A stretch of 64,000 nucleotides of DNA from Deroplatys truncata (lineage: Eukaryota > Arthropoda > Insecta > Mantodea > Mantidae): contig CM060990.1 in assembly GCA_030765065.1 (NCBI GenBank), positions 457,892,321 through 457,956,320 of the forward strand, in the 5' to 3' direction. A program made the position numbers and the translations under genes. Shown piece after piece: positions 1 through 9,470 of the stretch. Below the pieces are notes generated by a model, which saw only the letters and a list, made by a program, of their open reading frames with translations, had not been told where the DNA came from and searched no databases. Position 1 is the stretch's first letter. Every line of letters starts with the position of its first letter.

Positions 1-1030
1 TAATCTGGCTGCATTCTCCACGTATGACTTCCCGTAGATGATTTGGGCGTTGCGGCTCTTGAACCTAGGCCCGTTCCTTTAAATGACCCCACAGAAAGAA
101 ATCCAGTGGGGTGAGATCAGGTGATTTAGGTGGCCATGCGATTGGGCCCCCTCGGCCAATCCATTTTTGCGGATATGTTCTATGTAAGTGATTCCTTACA
201 ACCAGTGACCAGTGTGTTGGAGCTCTATCCTGCTGGATCCACATTTCTGTCCGTTTCACTAGTGGCACCTCTTCTAGGAACAATGACAATTCTTCTTGCA
301 GAAATACAATGGTACCGTGGTCTTGTGAGGTTGCCTTCAAAAAAGTACGGTCCAATTAGGTGGTCTCCTATTATTCCGCACCAGACATTGATGCTCCACT
401 GTACCTAGAATGCAACTTCTCTAATCCAGTGAGGATTGCCTATACTCCAGTAGTGCACATTATGGCGGTTAACGGTTCCGTTATTGTGGAATGTGGCTTC
501 ATCACTAAAGAGAATACTTCCTAAAAACTCTGCATACATTTGCGCTCCCTGCTGTAGCCATTGTGCATATATCACTCGCGCTTGAAAGTCGCGTCCGTGG
601 AGAGCCTGATGTAATTGTAGATGTACGGATAATATTTATTATGATGCAATATGCGCATCACTGAGGACTGATCGTTGTACAGATCTTCTGCTATGGCTCT
701 TGAACTGGTATGTGGATTCTTTTCTATTGCGATTCGCAGAGCTTCTTCATTACCTCCAGAGGTTACTGGAACTTCGCGAACAGGCGGTGCTCTTCCAAAT
801 GATCCTGTTTCACGAAGGCGTCTTTCAACCTTTCGAAAAGTGTTCTGCAGTAGGTGCCCTCCTTCCTGGAAACCGTTCTTCGTACAGGCGCTTTGCTGAC
901 AGTGCATTACACCTTGTTTCTCCATAGTTGAATAGCATATCAACAAACTCGTCGTTTGTATACATTCTGACAGCAGCCGTTTCTCGTAGAAAGGTTTCAG
1001 ATACTGAGTAGACAATGGAGACCAACTTAT
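1..1030 (-). pseudogene. DUF4817-type DDE transposase, 3' end cut by window edge
   Basis: Degenerate transposase of the mariner/IS630-related type carrying an N-terminal DUF4817-like helix-turn-helix. The likely start is at 965 (MYTNDEFVDMLFNYGE). The N-terminal block ends in RLYEERFPGRRAP and shifts frame near 836 into VERRLRETGSFGRAPPVREV. The DDE part is spread over frames. The first acidic residue lies in LFSDEATFHNN (D codon 501-503), followed by HNVHYWSIGNPHWIREVAF and a stop. The second is in WIQQDRAPTHW (227-229). The third is in KSPDLTPLDFFLWGHLKE (101-103), 41 residues after the second. At least two frameshifts and several stops make it non-functional. The C-terminus lies beyond base 1. 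The same broad family occurs at 46782-47921 but the two copies differ in sequence, so they are separate lineages. Family call is from remembered motifs. Confidence 0.75.
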
Positions 1031-1984
1031 TTATTGACGCAGGCGCAAATAGCTAAAGCCACTTTGAGTGTGGGAAGTGTTTTAAACTTGGTTGAGTGGG
1101 TCAAGCTGACCACAATAAAACACTTACTACGACGTACAAATTATCCACCTTCCAGTGGAAAACATGACGATTATTCTATTTTGTACACACTTATAATGTT
1201 ATTAAATATGTTATGTATATAATAATATCAAATTATATGTCCAAAGAGATAAAACAAAAGGTAATAAAAAGTTTGAACTTAACCTGAAGGATTTGAACCC
1301 GAATTAAAGTGGCACAGCGTTAAAGCAACCATAACAATTAATAACATTCGGCCAATGCTACCTTGCGAGTAGAGGTTCCTGTAGGAATTAGTAATCTCAG
1401 AACTAGACCCCACCTCTTTTACACGCTTTTTGCAGCGTCATACAGCGTTTTGAGCTCGGTTTGGTAGTTTCAATTCAAACAAATAAACTGCATCAGTAAT
1501 TACAATTACTGTATGATCTGAAATACGCCATAGCTTGTGAAATAAGAGAAAGTATCTACCTAATACTTAGCATTTTTTGACAAGGCTGTACAATGACTAA
1601 CGGCTTAAATCCAATTGGTCGCACTGCGTAGATCTGCCATTTTGTTTTCAAATGGTTTTGTCAACCGATGCATGTGATATGTTGTTCCTTCAGGGGCGTT
1701 TTCAAAGGGATGCATGGACGTATGCTAAATAATAAAAGTTTGTAAAATTGGCTAAATGTGCTACTGAAGCTCTCAGTGTCAGGGTGGGATGTTTTTTTGC
1801 ACCGACATACATAACGATTGTACTCTGTCCTATAAAACACTTATGCATTGAGTTATGTATCCCTCCTCTATAAAGTGTTATGCAAATCAGCCACTAGAAG
1901 GCATTCAAGAAAGGCGTAAGTCACATATGTCGCTTAGCACGTTGCATAAATTCTAAAATAAATAGGTGCAGCTGACTCACCTGG
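1031..1984. other. Intergenic, flank of transposase relic
   Basis: A+T-rich DNA with no convincing gene. The first ~120 bases probably hold the 5' untranslated part and terminal repeat of the adjacent transposon, but I could not pair it because the other end is outside the window. At 1288-1302 the minus strand reads like a Pol III B box (GGTTCAAATCC), so a decayed SINE on the minus strand is possible. Confidence 0.4.
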
Positions 1985-3365
1985 TATATATATATAGCTT
2001 TCTTCCAGATAAACATAATTGCAAACTTCTTAAACAATTTTCACTCAAACCGTAGTTTTTCAACTTACAGATGAATAATTCTGTTGCAACACAGTCGAAC
2101 GCCTTAGGAGATCATAAAGAATCTAGTGACATATAGCATTTGTTCTCAAAGCCATGTAAAATATACTTCACTATGTCTTCTAAGGATAATGACTTTGACT
2201 TGCTTTTTCTATAACCATATTCTGTAGATGATAATATTTAATTCAATTCCAAATATGAGGCCAGTTGTAGATTATAACAACATTATTACGGCCGTACAGG
2301 CCATCTGTACATTATATGCTGAAAAAGTTTTGATACAATAGGAACAAGAGACAACGGGCGGTAATTTTTCAGATTTACAGTATCTCTTTTCTTGCATAAT
2401 AGACAAACCTTTGCTGTTTTCAAGGAACATGGGGGAATTTCTTGCAGCAAATATCTATTAAACATCACCATCAATGGTAAAGCAATAACTGGATCAATAA
2501 GGCGACTGGATAAACCGTAAACATCACAGCTACTAGACTGTGATGAACTATTAACTGCCTCGATCACTTCATCAACTAAATTGTACTCCAATTAAACTGT
2601 GTGCTACATTTGGCTTTTACGTTACAATAAGTCATAGCTTCGTCAAAATCATGTTAAACGGATCATACAATATCCGTCACTGATTGTACATGGTACTTAG
2701 TGAATTCATCGGGTATTATCTTAGCACTACTTCTACTATTGTCAATACATTCTATATTTATAAGTTGCCATGTGGCTTTGCACTTATTATTGGCTTTATT
2801 AATGAACTCACAGTAAGCATTACCTTTAGCTGCCTTCAATTTGTTCTTGTATTCTTTGTTCAACTTCACATACCTGTGTTTAATTGCATCTTGTTTTATA
2901 ATTTCATATAGGTCATAATGCCACAAAATCTTATTTTAGTGCCTTACGTTCCTCAGAGTACCATTTGACTTTATCCTTTTCCATGTCATCCCTAGATATA
3001 ACAGAGATAGCTACGTTAAAATTATGAGTTATCGCGTCCTTGAAACTATTAAAAACAGTGTCAAGATCACTATATAAATCATAAACAAAATACCACTTGT
3101 TTGCTGTTATCATGTAAAAACATTCACAGTTAAAATCCCTATAATGTGTAACTGAAATGCTACTTGTTTTTGCCTTAAATTTCACACTACAACTTAAGAA
3201 AGGTAACAAAGCCAAGTGACCAACAATATAAGAATTTAAAATAAACATCTGGTATGCAGAATCTTGGTAGACAGTGAAAAAATAATCCAAATATGATAAC
3301 AGTCTTGTTGGTTTTAAACTGGTACGAAAAGTGTTCGTCCAAGCACATACGTTTATGCACAACAA
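1985..3365 (-). pseudogene. Jockey/CR1-like non-LTR retrotransposon fragment (endonuclease end plus reverse transcriptase start)
   Basis: Minus-strand order matches a LINE ORF2. At 3365-2931 lies the end of the APE endonuclease and linker (NTFRTSLKPTRLLSYLDYFF, then DKVKWYSEERKALK). At 2926-2663 is the linker (NKEYKNKLKAAKGNAYCEFI). At 2591-2286 is the beginning of the reverse transcriptase: DVYGLSSRLID, then LKTAKVCLLCKKRDTVNLKN, then YRPLSLVPIVSKLFQ. After a short damaged stretch the RT continues at about 2225-1985 with GYRKSKSKSLSLEDIVKYIL and SPKAFDCVATELF, the equivalent of RT motif A. The catalytic YADD block is absent, and homology stops near 1985. Multiple frameshifts and stops are present. 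The arrangement suggests a truncated insertion later broken again. Confidence 0.75.
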
Positions 3366-3444
3366 ATTAATATTTAAAAATAAAGGTAAAATAGGACATT
3401 GTTACATCTGAAGATGTATTTTCTACCTTACTTTAACAAAATTA

Positions 3445-3696
3445 TCAGAATGCTCGTTTGTGTAATGAGATTAATATCCCCTGAACTCTGTACATATGTC
3501 CACAGTATGCATTCCAGACAGCGAATCCATATGCTTCAGTTTTAGGTTGATAGACATAGAACCGAGCAACCATTCCCTTATTTTTTATCTCTATTCGAGA
3601 GGTAAACTGACCAAGAATATTTCCCTGAAGGGTATTACCCAGTACTATAGTATCAATAACGAACGATACGCCGGTAATGTGGGTGCTGTTAGGCAT
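3445..3696 (-). pseudogene. Possible Gypsy-type retropepsin fragment
   Basis: An 83-codon open stretch read on the minus strand. It contains LGQFTSRIEIKNKGMVARFY followed by VYQPKTEAYGFAVWNAYCGH and MYRVQGI. The spacing of a polar beta-strand, an FYV strand, a GL/GF-like turn and a terminal RV-x-I resembles the C-terminal half of Ty3/Gypsy pol proteases. The catalytic DTG is not seen; the best candidate is VIDT in SFVIDTIVLG. There is no neighbouring reverse transcriptase. It lies just upstream, in minus-strand order, of the LINE fragment. It may also be an unrelated chance ORF. Confidence 0.35.
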
Positions 3697-3740
3697 TGCC
3701 TGACGCTACAGTCGCTAAAATTCATGAATCGGTAATTATA

Positions 3741-4987
3741 AAGTTCTATTTACGAATAAATTAGCATGCGCAACGCCTAACGTGCAGCAGCTTACCACAT
3801 TAGTAATAATGAGTTTTCCCTATTTTATAGGAGCTCTTTGCGCTTCAAGGGACACATCAGGTTATTTTTCATTCATTCATTCATTCATTTAATTTTGAAG
3901 AATAGTAAAAGAAGTACATTTTAATTTAATCCATTACGTATGCAAAAACCAAATATGTGTGCTATTTAAAATCTATCACACATAAAATGTTTACATGTGA
4001 ACCAGTAGAGCAATATTTATATTTTCATTTATAAATTTAAGTAAATGCAATAAAACAAACTAAATAATGTTACTTAAAGACTAATAAATGGGTCTAAGAA
4101 CCAAACCACCTTATTTTTTTAAATATTCAATAAAATGGAACAAAAGTTGCATTCCTTGTTGATAACGATGTTTGTACCCAAGATACGAAAGCGAGCTGTC
4201 GAGAGAAGAAGAAAATGAAGACAACAGAATATAGTTAGTTGCTGCTCTAAAATGTAATTCAATAATGCTTAACTTAATCGTTCTGTGTGTTAATTATAAT
4301 GCAACGAAATGTCCGGAAAACTCACATGTTTTCTATTGAAATAACTGCTCGCAAGCTGAAACTATTCTAATCTCTCATTCGTCTTAGACTCACCTCCTAA
4401 GAGGATGGTCTCTAGATTCCTTCTACACAGTATACTGCTGAAGTATGTATATCACGCTTTGGTTGAAATTACAAAGCAGAGGATAACGGCCGATGACACA
4501 CATGGCTCATCACGATTATAAGTTTACTGTCTCACCTGGCGTGGCACGGATGCGTTTTGATATTTAAAATGTGTATATCAGAAATCGTAAAAAGGGACAA
4601 TTACTTAACTAAACAGTGACAGAAATAACGCTGAGAAATGGAGTTTTGTTGACATTGTGTCATGACATTTGAGCCGAAAGAACTATCCAGTTGGATTTCC
4701 AACATTGCCTACAGCGGTATCATATACTCAAGTATGCACCCTTTCCGTCTATAAATGAATAGTGACAAATTAAAGAGATATTACTATTTACCTACTTTAC
4801 CTCTCTTATGAGCTCCAATTGAAACTCTTCTAATCTAAGAAAATCTGCTGATAATTGATGTGTAAACTATGTAGGAGGGGTGATCAGAAGCTAAGGTTAC
4901 AAGGCCGATATTTCTGGAGTTTCGTCCGTTAAGCCCTGAACAGACGGAAACATTTCTAGCACAAGAAATGGCGCCATATAGAAAATA
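3741..4987. other. Intergenic A+T-rich stretch with a CATT microsatellite
   Basis: No gene recognised. About five to six copies of a CATT/ATTC tetranucleotide lie at 3869-3892. The rest is unremarkable A+T-rich sequence up to the left inverted repeat of the mariner element. Confidence 0.6.
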
Positions 4988-6277
4988 CGAGGATATTCCC
5001 AGAAGTACCCGAACTGACGTATATATAGCGATTGTTGTTTCAAACAAATGACTATGGTAGAAAGTACCACCCTTATGAAGCTTAAGTTTGAATTTGACGA
5101 TGCTACGTTGTTTAGTAATTGTTGGGTTTCAATTAATAGTGAACTCTCTCAGCGAATTTGTAAACATGGATAACACTGGCCATCGTTATGTGATACAATA
5201 CTTTCATTTGAAAGGTCTTAGTCCAACTAATATTAAAGCTGAGCTAGATTCTACTCTGCGGGAGTCTGCTCCTTCGTTTCCAACAGTAAAATGTAGGGTT
5301 ACAGAGTTTAAGCGAGGCTGTACGAGCTGCCAAGACGAACATTGCAGTGGTCGAACAAATGAGGTGACCACACCAGAAATTGTGAAGAAAATCCACAAAA
5401 TGGTATTGGATGACCGTCGACTGAAAGTGCGCGAGCTAGCAGACATCATAGGCATTTCAAAAAGTGCTGTAAATCGCATACTAACTGCAAATTTAGACAT
5501 GAGAAAGCTGTGCGCAAGATGAGTGCCGCGTTTACTCACAAGGGAACAAAAGCAGCGTCGTGAGGCAGTTTCATTCGAGTGTTTGGCGATGTTTCACTGA
5601 AATAAAGCCGAGTTTTTGCGTCGATTCATAACCATGGATAAAACATGGATCCATCACTTCACACCTGAGGCGAAGGAACAGTCAAAGCAGTGGATTGAAA
5701 GGGGAGAATCGGCTGCAAAGAAGGCGAAGACAGTTCCATATACAGGCAAGGTCATGGCGTCAGCTTTTTGGAATGCGCGTGGGATAATTTTCATTGATTA
5801 TCTTCCAAAAGGAAAAGCAATCAATGGCAAGTATAATGCAAACTTATTGCAGCGTTTGAATGATGAAATCAAGAAAAAACGGCCGCATTTAGTGAAAAAG
5901 AAAGTTCTGTTTCATCAAGACAATGCACGAGTTCACACATCCATTATCGCTATGGTTAAAATCAATGAGTTAAAGTTCAAATTGCTTCCTCATGCACCCT
6001 ATTCGCCAGACTTAGCCCCCTCTGATTATTTTCTGGTTCCAAAGTTGAAGAAATGGCTTGGTGGTAAAAGATTTGCCAACAATGAAGAGGTGGAGTTTGC
6101 AGTTGATGGCTATTTTGCAGAACTCGACGGTTCTCACTAAAAACAGAGTATCGAAGCTATTTTACACCGCTGGAAAAAGTGTATCGAGCTGAAAGGAGAC
6201 TATGTAGAGAAATAAAGATGCTTCTGCTCAAACTTTTTGTTTTCTTTGTTAGGTTGGGTACTTCTGGGACAGGCCTG
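4988..6277 (+). mobile_element. Complete-length mariner element with both terminal inverted repeats
   Basis: A 1290-bp unit, the usual mariner size. The left end begins at 4988 directly after a TA (4986-4987), and the right end stops at 6277 directly before a TA (6278-6279), as expected for the TA target duplication. Both ends share TCCCAGAAGTACCC in inverted orientation within imperfect ~28-bp inverted repeats that need one gap to align. A transposase reading frame of normal length fills the interior (5166-6215). The element is inactive because of three nonsense mutations, but its ends are fairly well preserved. Confidence 0.85.
5166..6215 (+). pseudogene. Mariner transposase (DD34D), three in-frame stops, no frameshift
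   Basis: Read from ATG 5166 the frame runs 349 codons to TAA 6213-6215, normal for mariner. Residues 1-115 form the paired helix-turn-helix region (e.g. GHRYVIQYFHLKGLSPTNIK; LADIIGISKSAVNRIL). The catalytic triad is intact: D158 in ITMDKTWIHH, D252 in FHQDNARVH and D287 in PDLAPSDYF, with exactly 34 residues between the last two. Three internal stops interrupt an otherwise continuous frame. TGA at 5520-5522 replaces the Trp of the WVPR linker motif. TGA at about 5598-5600 probably replaces an Arg CGA. TAA at 6138-6140 probably replaces a Tyr. The lack of indels suggests a fairly young copy. An earlier in-frame ATG at 5088 lies in the untranslated part and is unlikely to be the start. Confidence 0.88.
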
Positions 6278-6406
6278 TAACTCCGTGTATGCTTGATCTT
6301 CCATGCCATCTAATGGCATGCCATGTTATTGCTTCCAGATGACATGCCAGTAAACGAAGCTATATTCCTTACCATCTGGTAGCTATTCCGAGAGTATTGT
6401 TCGATC

Positions 6407-6958
6407 GCAAAGAGCGCCAAAGAAAATGTCACTGCACCTCGCGTCTACGTCACATTATTTATCGTTGTACCTGGCCTTGCGAAGTCATGGTCATTGCATT
6501 GGTTGCTTGGCCACGGTGCAAGGATGCGGCAATCCTTCTGCTAAATAGTTGCACCAATAACCACAACAATGGTTACAAAATGGCGTGGAAACGAAATATA
6601 TGTTTATGCACTTGATCGTATTGGCTAAAACAGAATGCGGTGGGGTGAGTGCATTCAGTTTGTCATGCAGGCCACGAGTAATTTCGCTAGTATACATGAC
6701 TGTTTCTGTGACAATGAACATGTTTTGGTTTCAATGACACCAGAAAAAGCAAAGGCATCAACCTTCCCTCTTTTCCCCCCTTTTGCTGCGTTATCAAGCC
6801 ACCACGCTCTGCAATAGGTAAGGTGAATGACACGCCTCAAAAGACCCCAGAAAACGATACAAAATCCGCCGAAGATTTTCTTTTGTGCTGTTTGTACAAC
6901 GATAAATTATTGTGACATAGAAGCGAGGTGCAGTGAGATTTTCTTTGGCGCTCTTTGC
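6407..6958. mobile_element. Non-autonomous DNA element with ~65-bp terminal inverted repeats
   Basis: Left end 6407-6470 and right end 6894-6958 are inverted copies (about 60 of 65 positions agree by eye). They start GCAAAGAGCGCCAAAGAAAA and end at a GTAC. The 552-bp interior has no transposase. A related longer copy lies at 40208-41357, and the two share 220 bp on the left and 230 bp on the right. Just inside the right repeat, an extra terminal-like motif (AGATTTTCTTTTGTGCTG, then GTTTGTAC) is stacked against the repeat. I see no clear target duplication and cannot name the superfamily. Confidence 0.7.
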
Positions 6959-7110
6959 ACAAGAAATGCCTCCGTCTGAACAGGGCTTTATGGAGAAATT
7001 ACTAGTGTACGGTAATTCTAATATATGCTGTTTGCAACTTAGCAAAGTTTCAGCCAACCGCCACCTGCAGCGCTAGTTGTAGGTAAACATAATTGGCAAT
7101 TCGTTTGGGA

Positions 7111-8665
7111 AACTGGTCTCGCGAAGAAATCCGCTCCGTTATTCGATTTCTGTGGGTGAAACATGTAGCCGCGGCTGAAATTCACCAGCTGGTAGAGGTT
7201 TACGGAGAGACTGTAATGTCTCGTCAGTATGTCGCAGAATAGTGTCGAAAATTTGCGACCGGTAGAGCAAACGTCACCGACGAGGATTGCAGCAACCGAC
7301 CCAACACGGCATCAACAGATTTGAACACAGCCCACATGGAGGAGCTGATTCAGGACAACAGGAGAATCATGTTATGGCATATGATGGTAGAACTGGGAAT
7401 GTCGTTCGGAAGCATTCGTCGCATTGTTCACGATATTCTGCAGTACAGGAAAGCTTGTTACCGATAGGTTCCACGAAATCTGTCCAACCAACACAAGAAG
7501 AAGCGCATGTGGGCAAATCTGCAACTTTTGCAACGGTTCTCCACGGAAGGGAATAGTTTTCTTCACCACATGGTTATGGGTGACGAAACATGGATCCACC
7601 ACTACACCCCAGCAGTAGGTGGTGGTCAATGGAGAGGAAATACGTCTCCTCTACAAAGACAAAGAAATTTAAGATGACGCTATCTGCCGGGAAGGTGATG
7701 GCCACAGTGTCTTGGACAGCGCGGGTGTCATACTCGTGGAGTTCTTTTGGAAAGACGGCACACAGTGACCGCTGACCGATACTGCGAGACCTGGGCATGA
7801 TTGTGCGATACAACAAGAGGAAACGGCCGGGACTTATCACCGAAGGTATCTTCCTTCATGATAACGCGCAAGCTTATGCAGCCCAAAAGACCACCACGCT
7901 GTTGAAGCAGTTTCGCTGGGACATCATTGACCACCCTCCCTACAGCCCGGATCTTGCTCCAAGTGACTTTCATCTTTTCCTCACTTAAAGTCCTCACGAT
8001 TCGCTTCAGACGAGGAGGTGAAACACTTCGCGACAACGTGGCTGAACACGCAAAGATAAGAAAGAATATTAAAGGTCTACCCGGTATGCACCGTAGCACA
8101 TGCCCCTCCGAAGGCCTAGGGTCGACGCCATCCGGGTGGCTCTCCAAACCGTGGAATTTTCCCATGAGGCCAATATCTGACAATTAAAAAAGGTCCCCTC
8201 GCTTGCGCGAGGATGGAAGTGGATACGCCACTTGCGCGTCATCCCAAGATGGGCGACTACCGAAAACCTCGGTAGGGCAGACAGCAATCTAGCATGCTTT
8301 CTACCGGCTTTCCAGGGCGGTACCGGAGGACATTGAAGCGTCTCAGAACCCCGCCTGCATAGAAAACCATACTTACGTACCCAATCTCCCACGGGTCTCG
8401 GAAACCCTGCCCCACCGAGTCCAACCCAATCCGAACAACTCCCTTCTGGAATGGGCTCGAATGTTCGGCCCAGCGTACTTCTGGTAACGTCAAAAGTACC
8501 ACGAGTGCTTAGGGTACGCAGCGCCCGCACCACGGCTGCTGAAGGGGTCGGAACCCCTTACGGGGAGAGACGCAAAGACAGGATTTATACCAGAAGGGAA
8601 TATTCAAAGTCATCCCACGAAGCAACAAGTGCCTAAACCGAAATGGAGACAATGTCGAAAAATAA
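7111..8665 (+). pseudogene. Second mariner transposase, split by a GC-rich insertion
   Basis: A mariner of a different subfamily from the 5166 copy. The first recognisable residues are NWSREEIRSVIRFLWVKHVA; the true ATG and the 5' inverted repeat were not found. The first catalytic Asp is in VMGDETWIHHYTP, the second in LHDNAQAYA and the third in PDLAPSDFHLF, again with 34 residues between the second and third. Damage: TAG for Trp after SRQYVAE; TAG for the Trp of the linker motif before VPRNLSNQHKKKR; frameshifts near 7620 and 7740; a TAA after DFHLFLT. After NTQR the frame is broken by foreign sequence (8062-8569). It resumes at 8570 with QDLYQKGIFKVIPRSNKCLN and ends GDNVEK at TAA 8663-8665. 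A mariner-like 3' flank continues to about 8770. Confidence 0.82.
8062..8569. mobile_element. GC-rich 508-bp insertion in mariner, flanked by 14-bp target duplication
   Basis: The sequence abruptly becomes GC-rich inside the mariner C-terminal coding region. Left flank 8048-8061 (ACGCAAAGATAAGA) and right flank 8570-8583 (ACGCAAAGACAGGA) agree at 12 of 14 bases, the size of a LINE-style target-site duplication. Removing one copy plus the insert restores the mariner frame. I see no poly(A), inverted termini or TG..CA ends. Overlapping open frames on the minus strand (8069-8533, 8257-8502) look like by-products of high GC and match nothing I know. It could be a LINE 3' tail or an unrecognised SINE-like unit. 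Confidence 0.7.
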
Positions 8666-8779
8666 CCTTATGTATGTACTATAAGTTGGCTGTATTAGTT
8701 GTATGAAATAAAACATAAACGTTTCACCGCAGGCTTTGTAACTTTAGTTTTTGAACATCCCTCGTACTTTTATTTCATA

Positions 8780-9289
8780 AAGATCAGTAACAAACGAATA
8801 TCGCTAGCGATATTCAGGATTATTCGTTTGTGGGTTTTCACACGTCTTCTAATAATCCGTATGTGAGAAACGTTTCCTGTATTTCTTTTGGATACAATTG
8901 AGTGCATTACCACTGTATGCTAATAATGCACTCGACATCCAGAGGAATTGCAGGAAAACTTTCTTACATAAGGATTATTATCAGGTATAAGTATCACATA
9001 CGTATCATAGCGTTATAAGCAGATGCTATTCTCTTTTAATTTGCCATGTATCCTGCTTTCTCAATTGCTAAATCTAGACTGCTTGTGTATAATGGTTGTA
9101 ATGAAATATCTACGTTTTTTGCTTTATTTTACAACAACTATTTTCTATTCCATGCCATTCGCAACGAAAATCCAAAGCCTTCTTCGCAGGTATGTTGTCT
9201 TATGACTCCAATATGTTCGCATTCTAATGTCTAAGCATTGGTAATAATTTTTAGTATTTTTTTTTATTTAGGAGTAGAAATAATAAGCT
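8780..9289. other. Intergenic, no feature recognised
   Basis: A+T-rich DNA. A small inverted repeat around 8790-8830 (AACGAATATCGCTAGCGATA, then ATTCGTTTG) could fold into a hairpin with a palindromic core. No gene seen. Confidence 0.4.
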
Positions 9290-9470
9290 GTCTTATAGCC
9301 ATGTTCGTCGATAAGAACAGGGATTTCCAATGGTAAAAGGTTTATCCAAATCACTTGAGTGTTTTCCGAGATTACCCTGCGCGCGTGCGCGCGCGCACAC
9401 ACACACATGCACAAACACAAAGTTTCTGTATTTATGATATTAGTATGGGTAATGAAGCATACTTTACAGC
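9290..9470 (+). repeat. RTE-like LINE 3'-end fragment with CA/GC microsatellite
   Basis: Contains AATGGTAAAAGGTTTATCC, then GAGATTACCC, a GCGCGC/CACACA tract (9379-9408), AAAGTTTCTGTATTTATGA and ATATTAGTATGGG. The same order of blocks occurs at 27800-27955. This layout resembles 3' ends of RTE-type non-LTR elements in insects. No coding part is present. Confidence 0.55.

Noticed and set aside
5204-5539. 111-codon minus-strand ORF
   Set aside because: Antisense shadow of the mariner transposase.
6313-6324. 12-bp palindrome ATGGCATGCCAT
   Set aside because: Isolated, with no accompanying structure; palindromes this short are expected by chance in 64 kb.
7728-8183. 151-codon minus-strand ORF
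   Set aside because: Antisense of the second mariner running into the GC-rich insert.
8069-8533. 154-codon and 81-codon minus-strand ORFs
   Set aside because: They lie in the GC-rich insert, where stops are rare in every frame, overlap one another and show no recognised motif.
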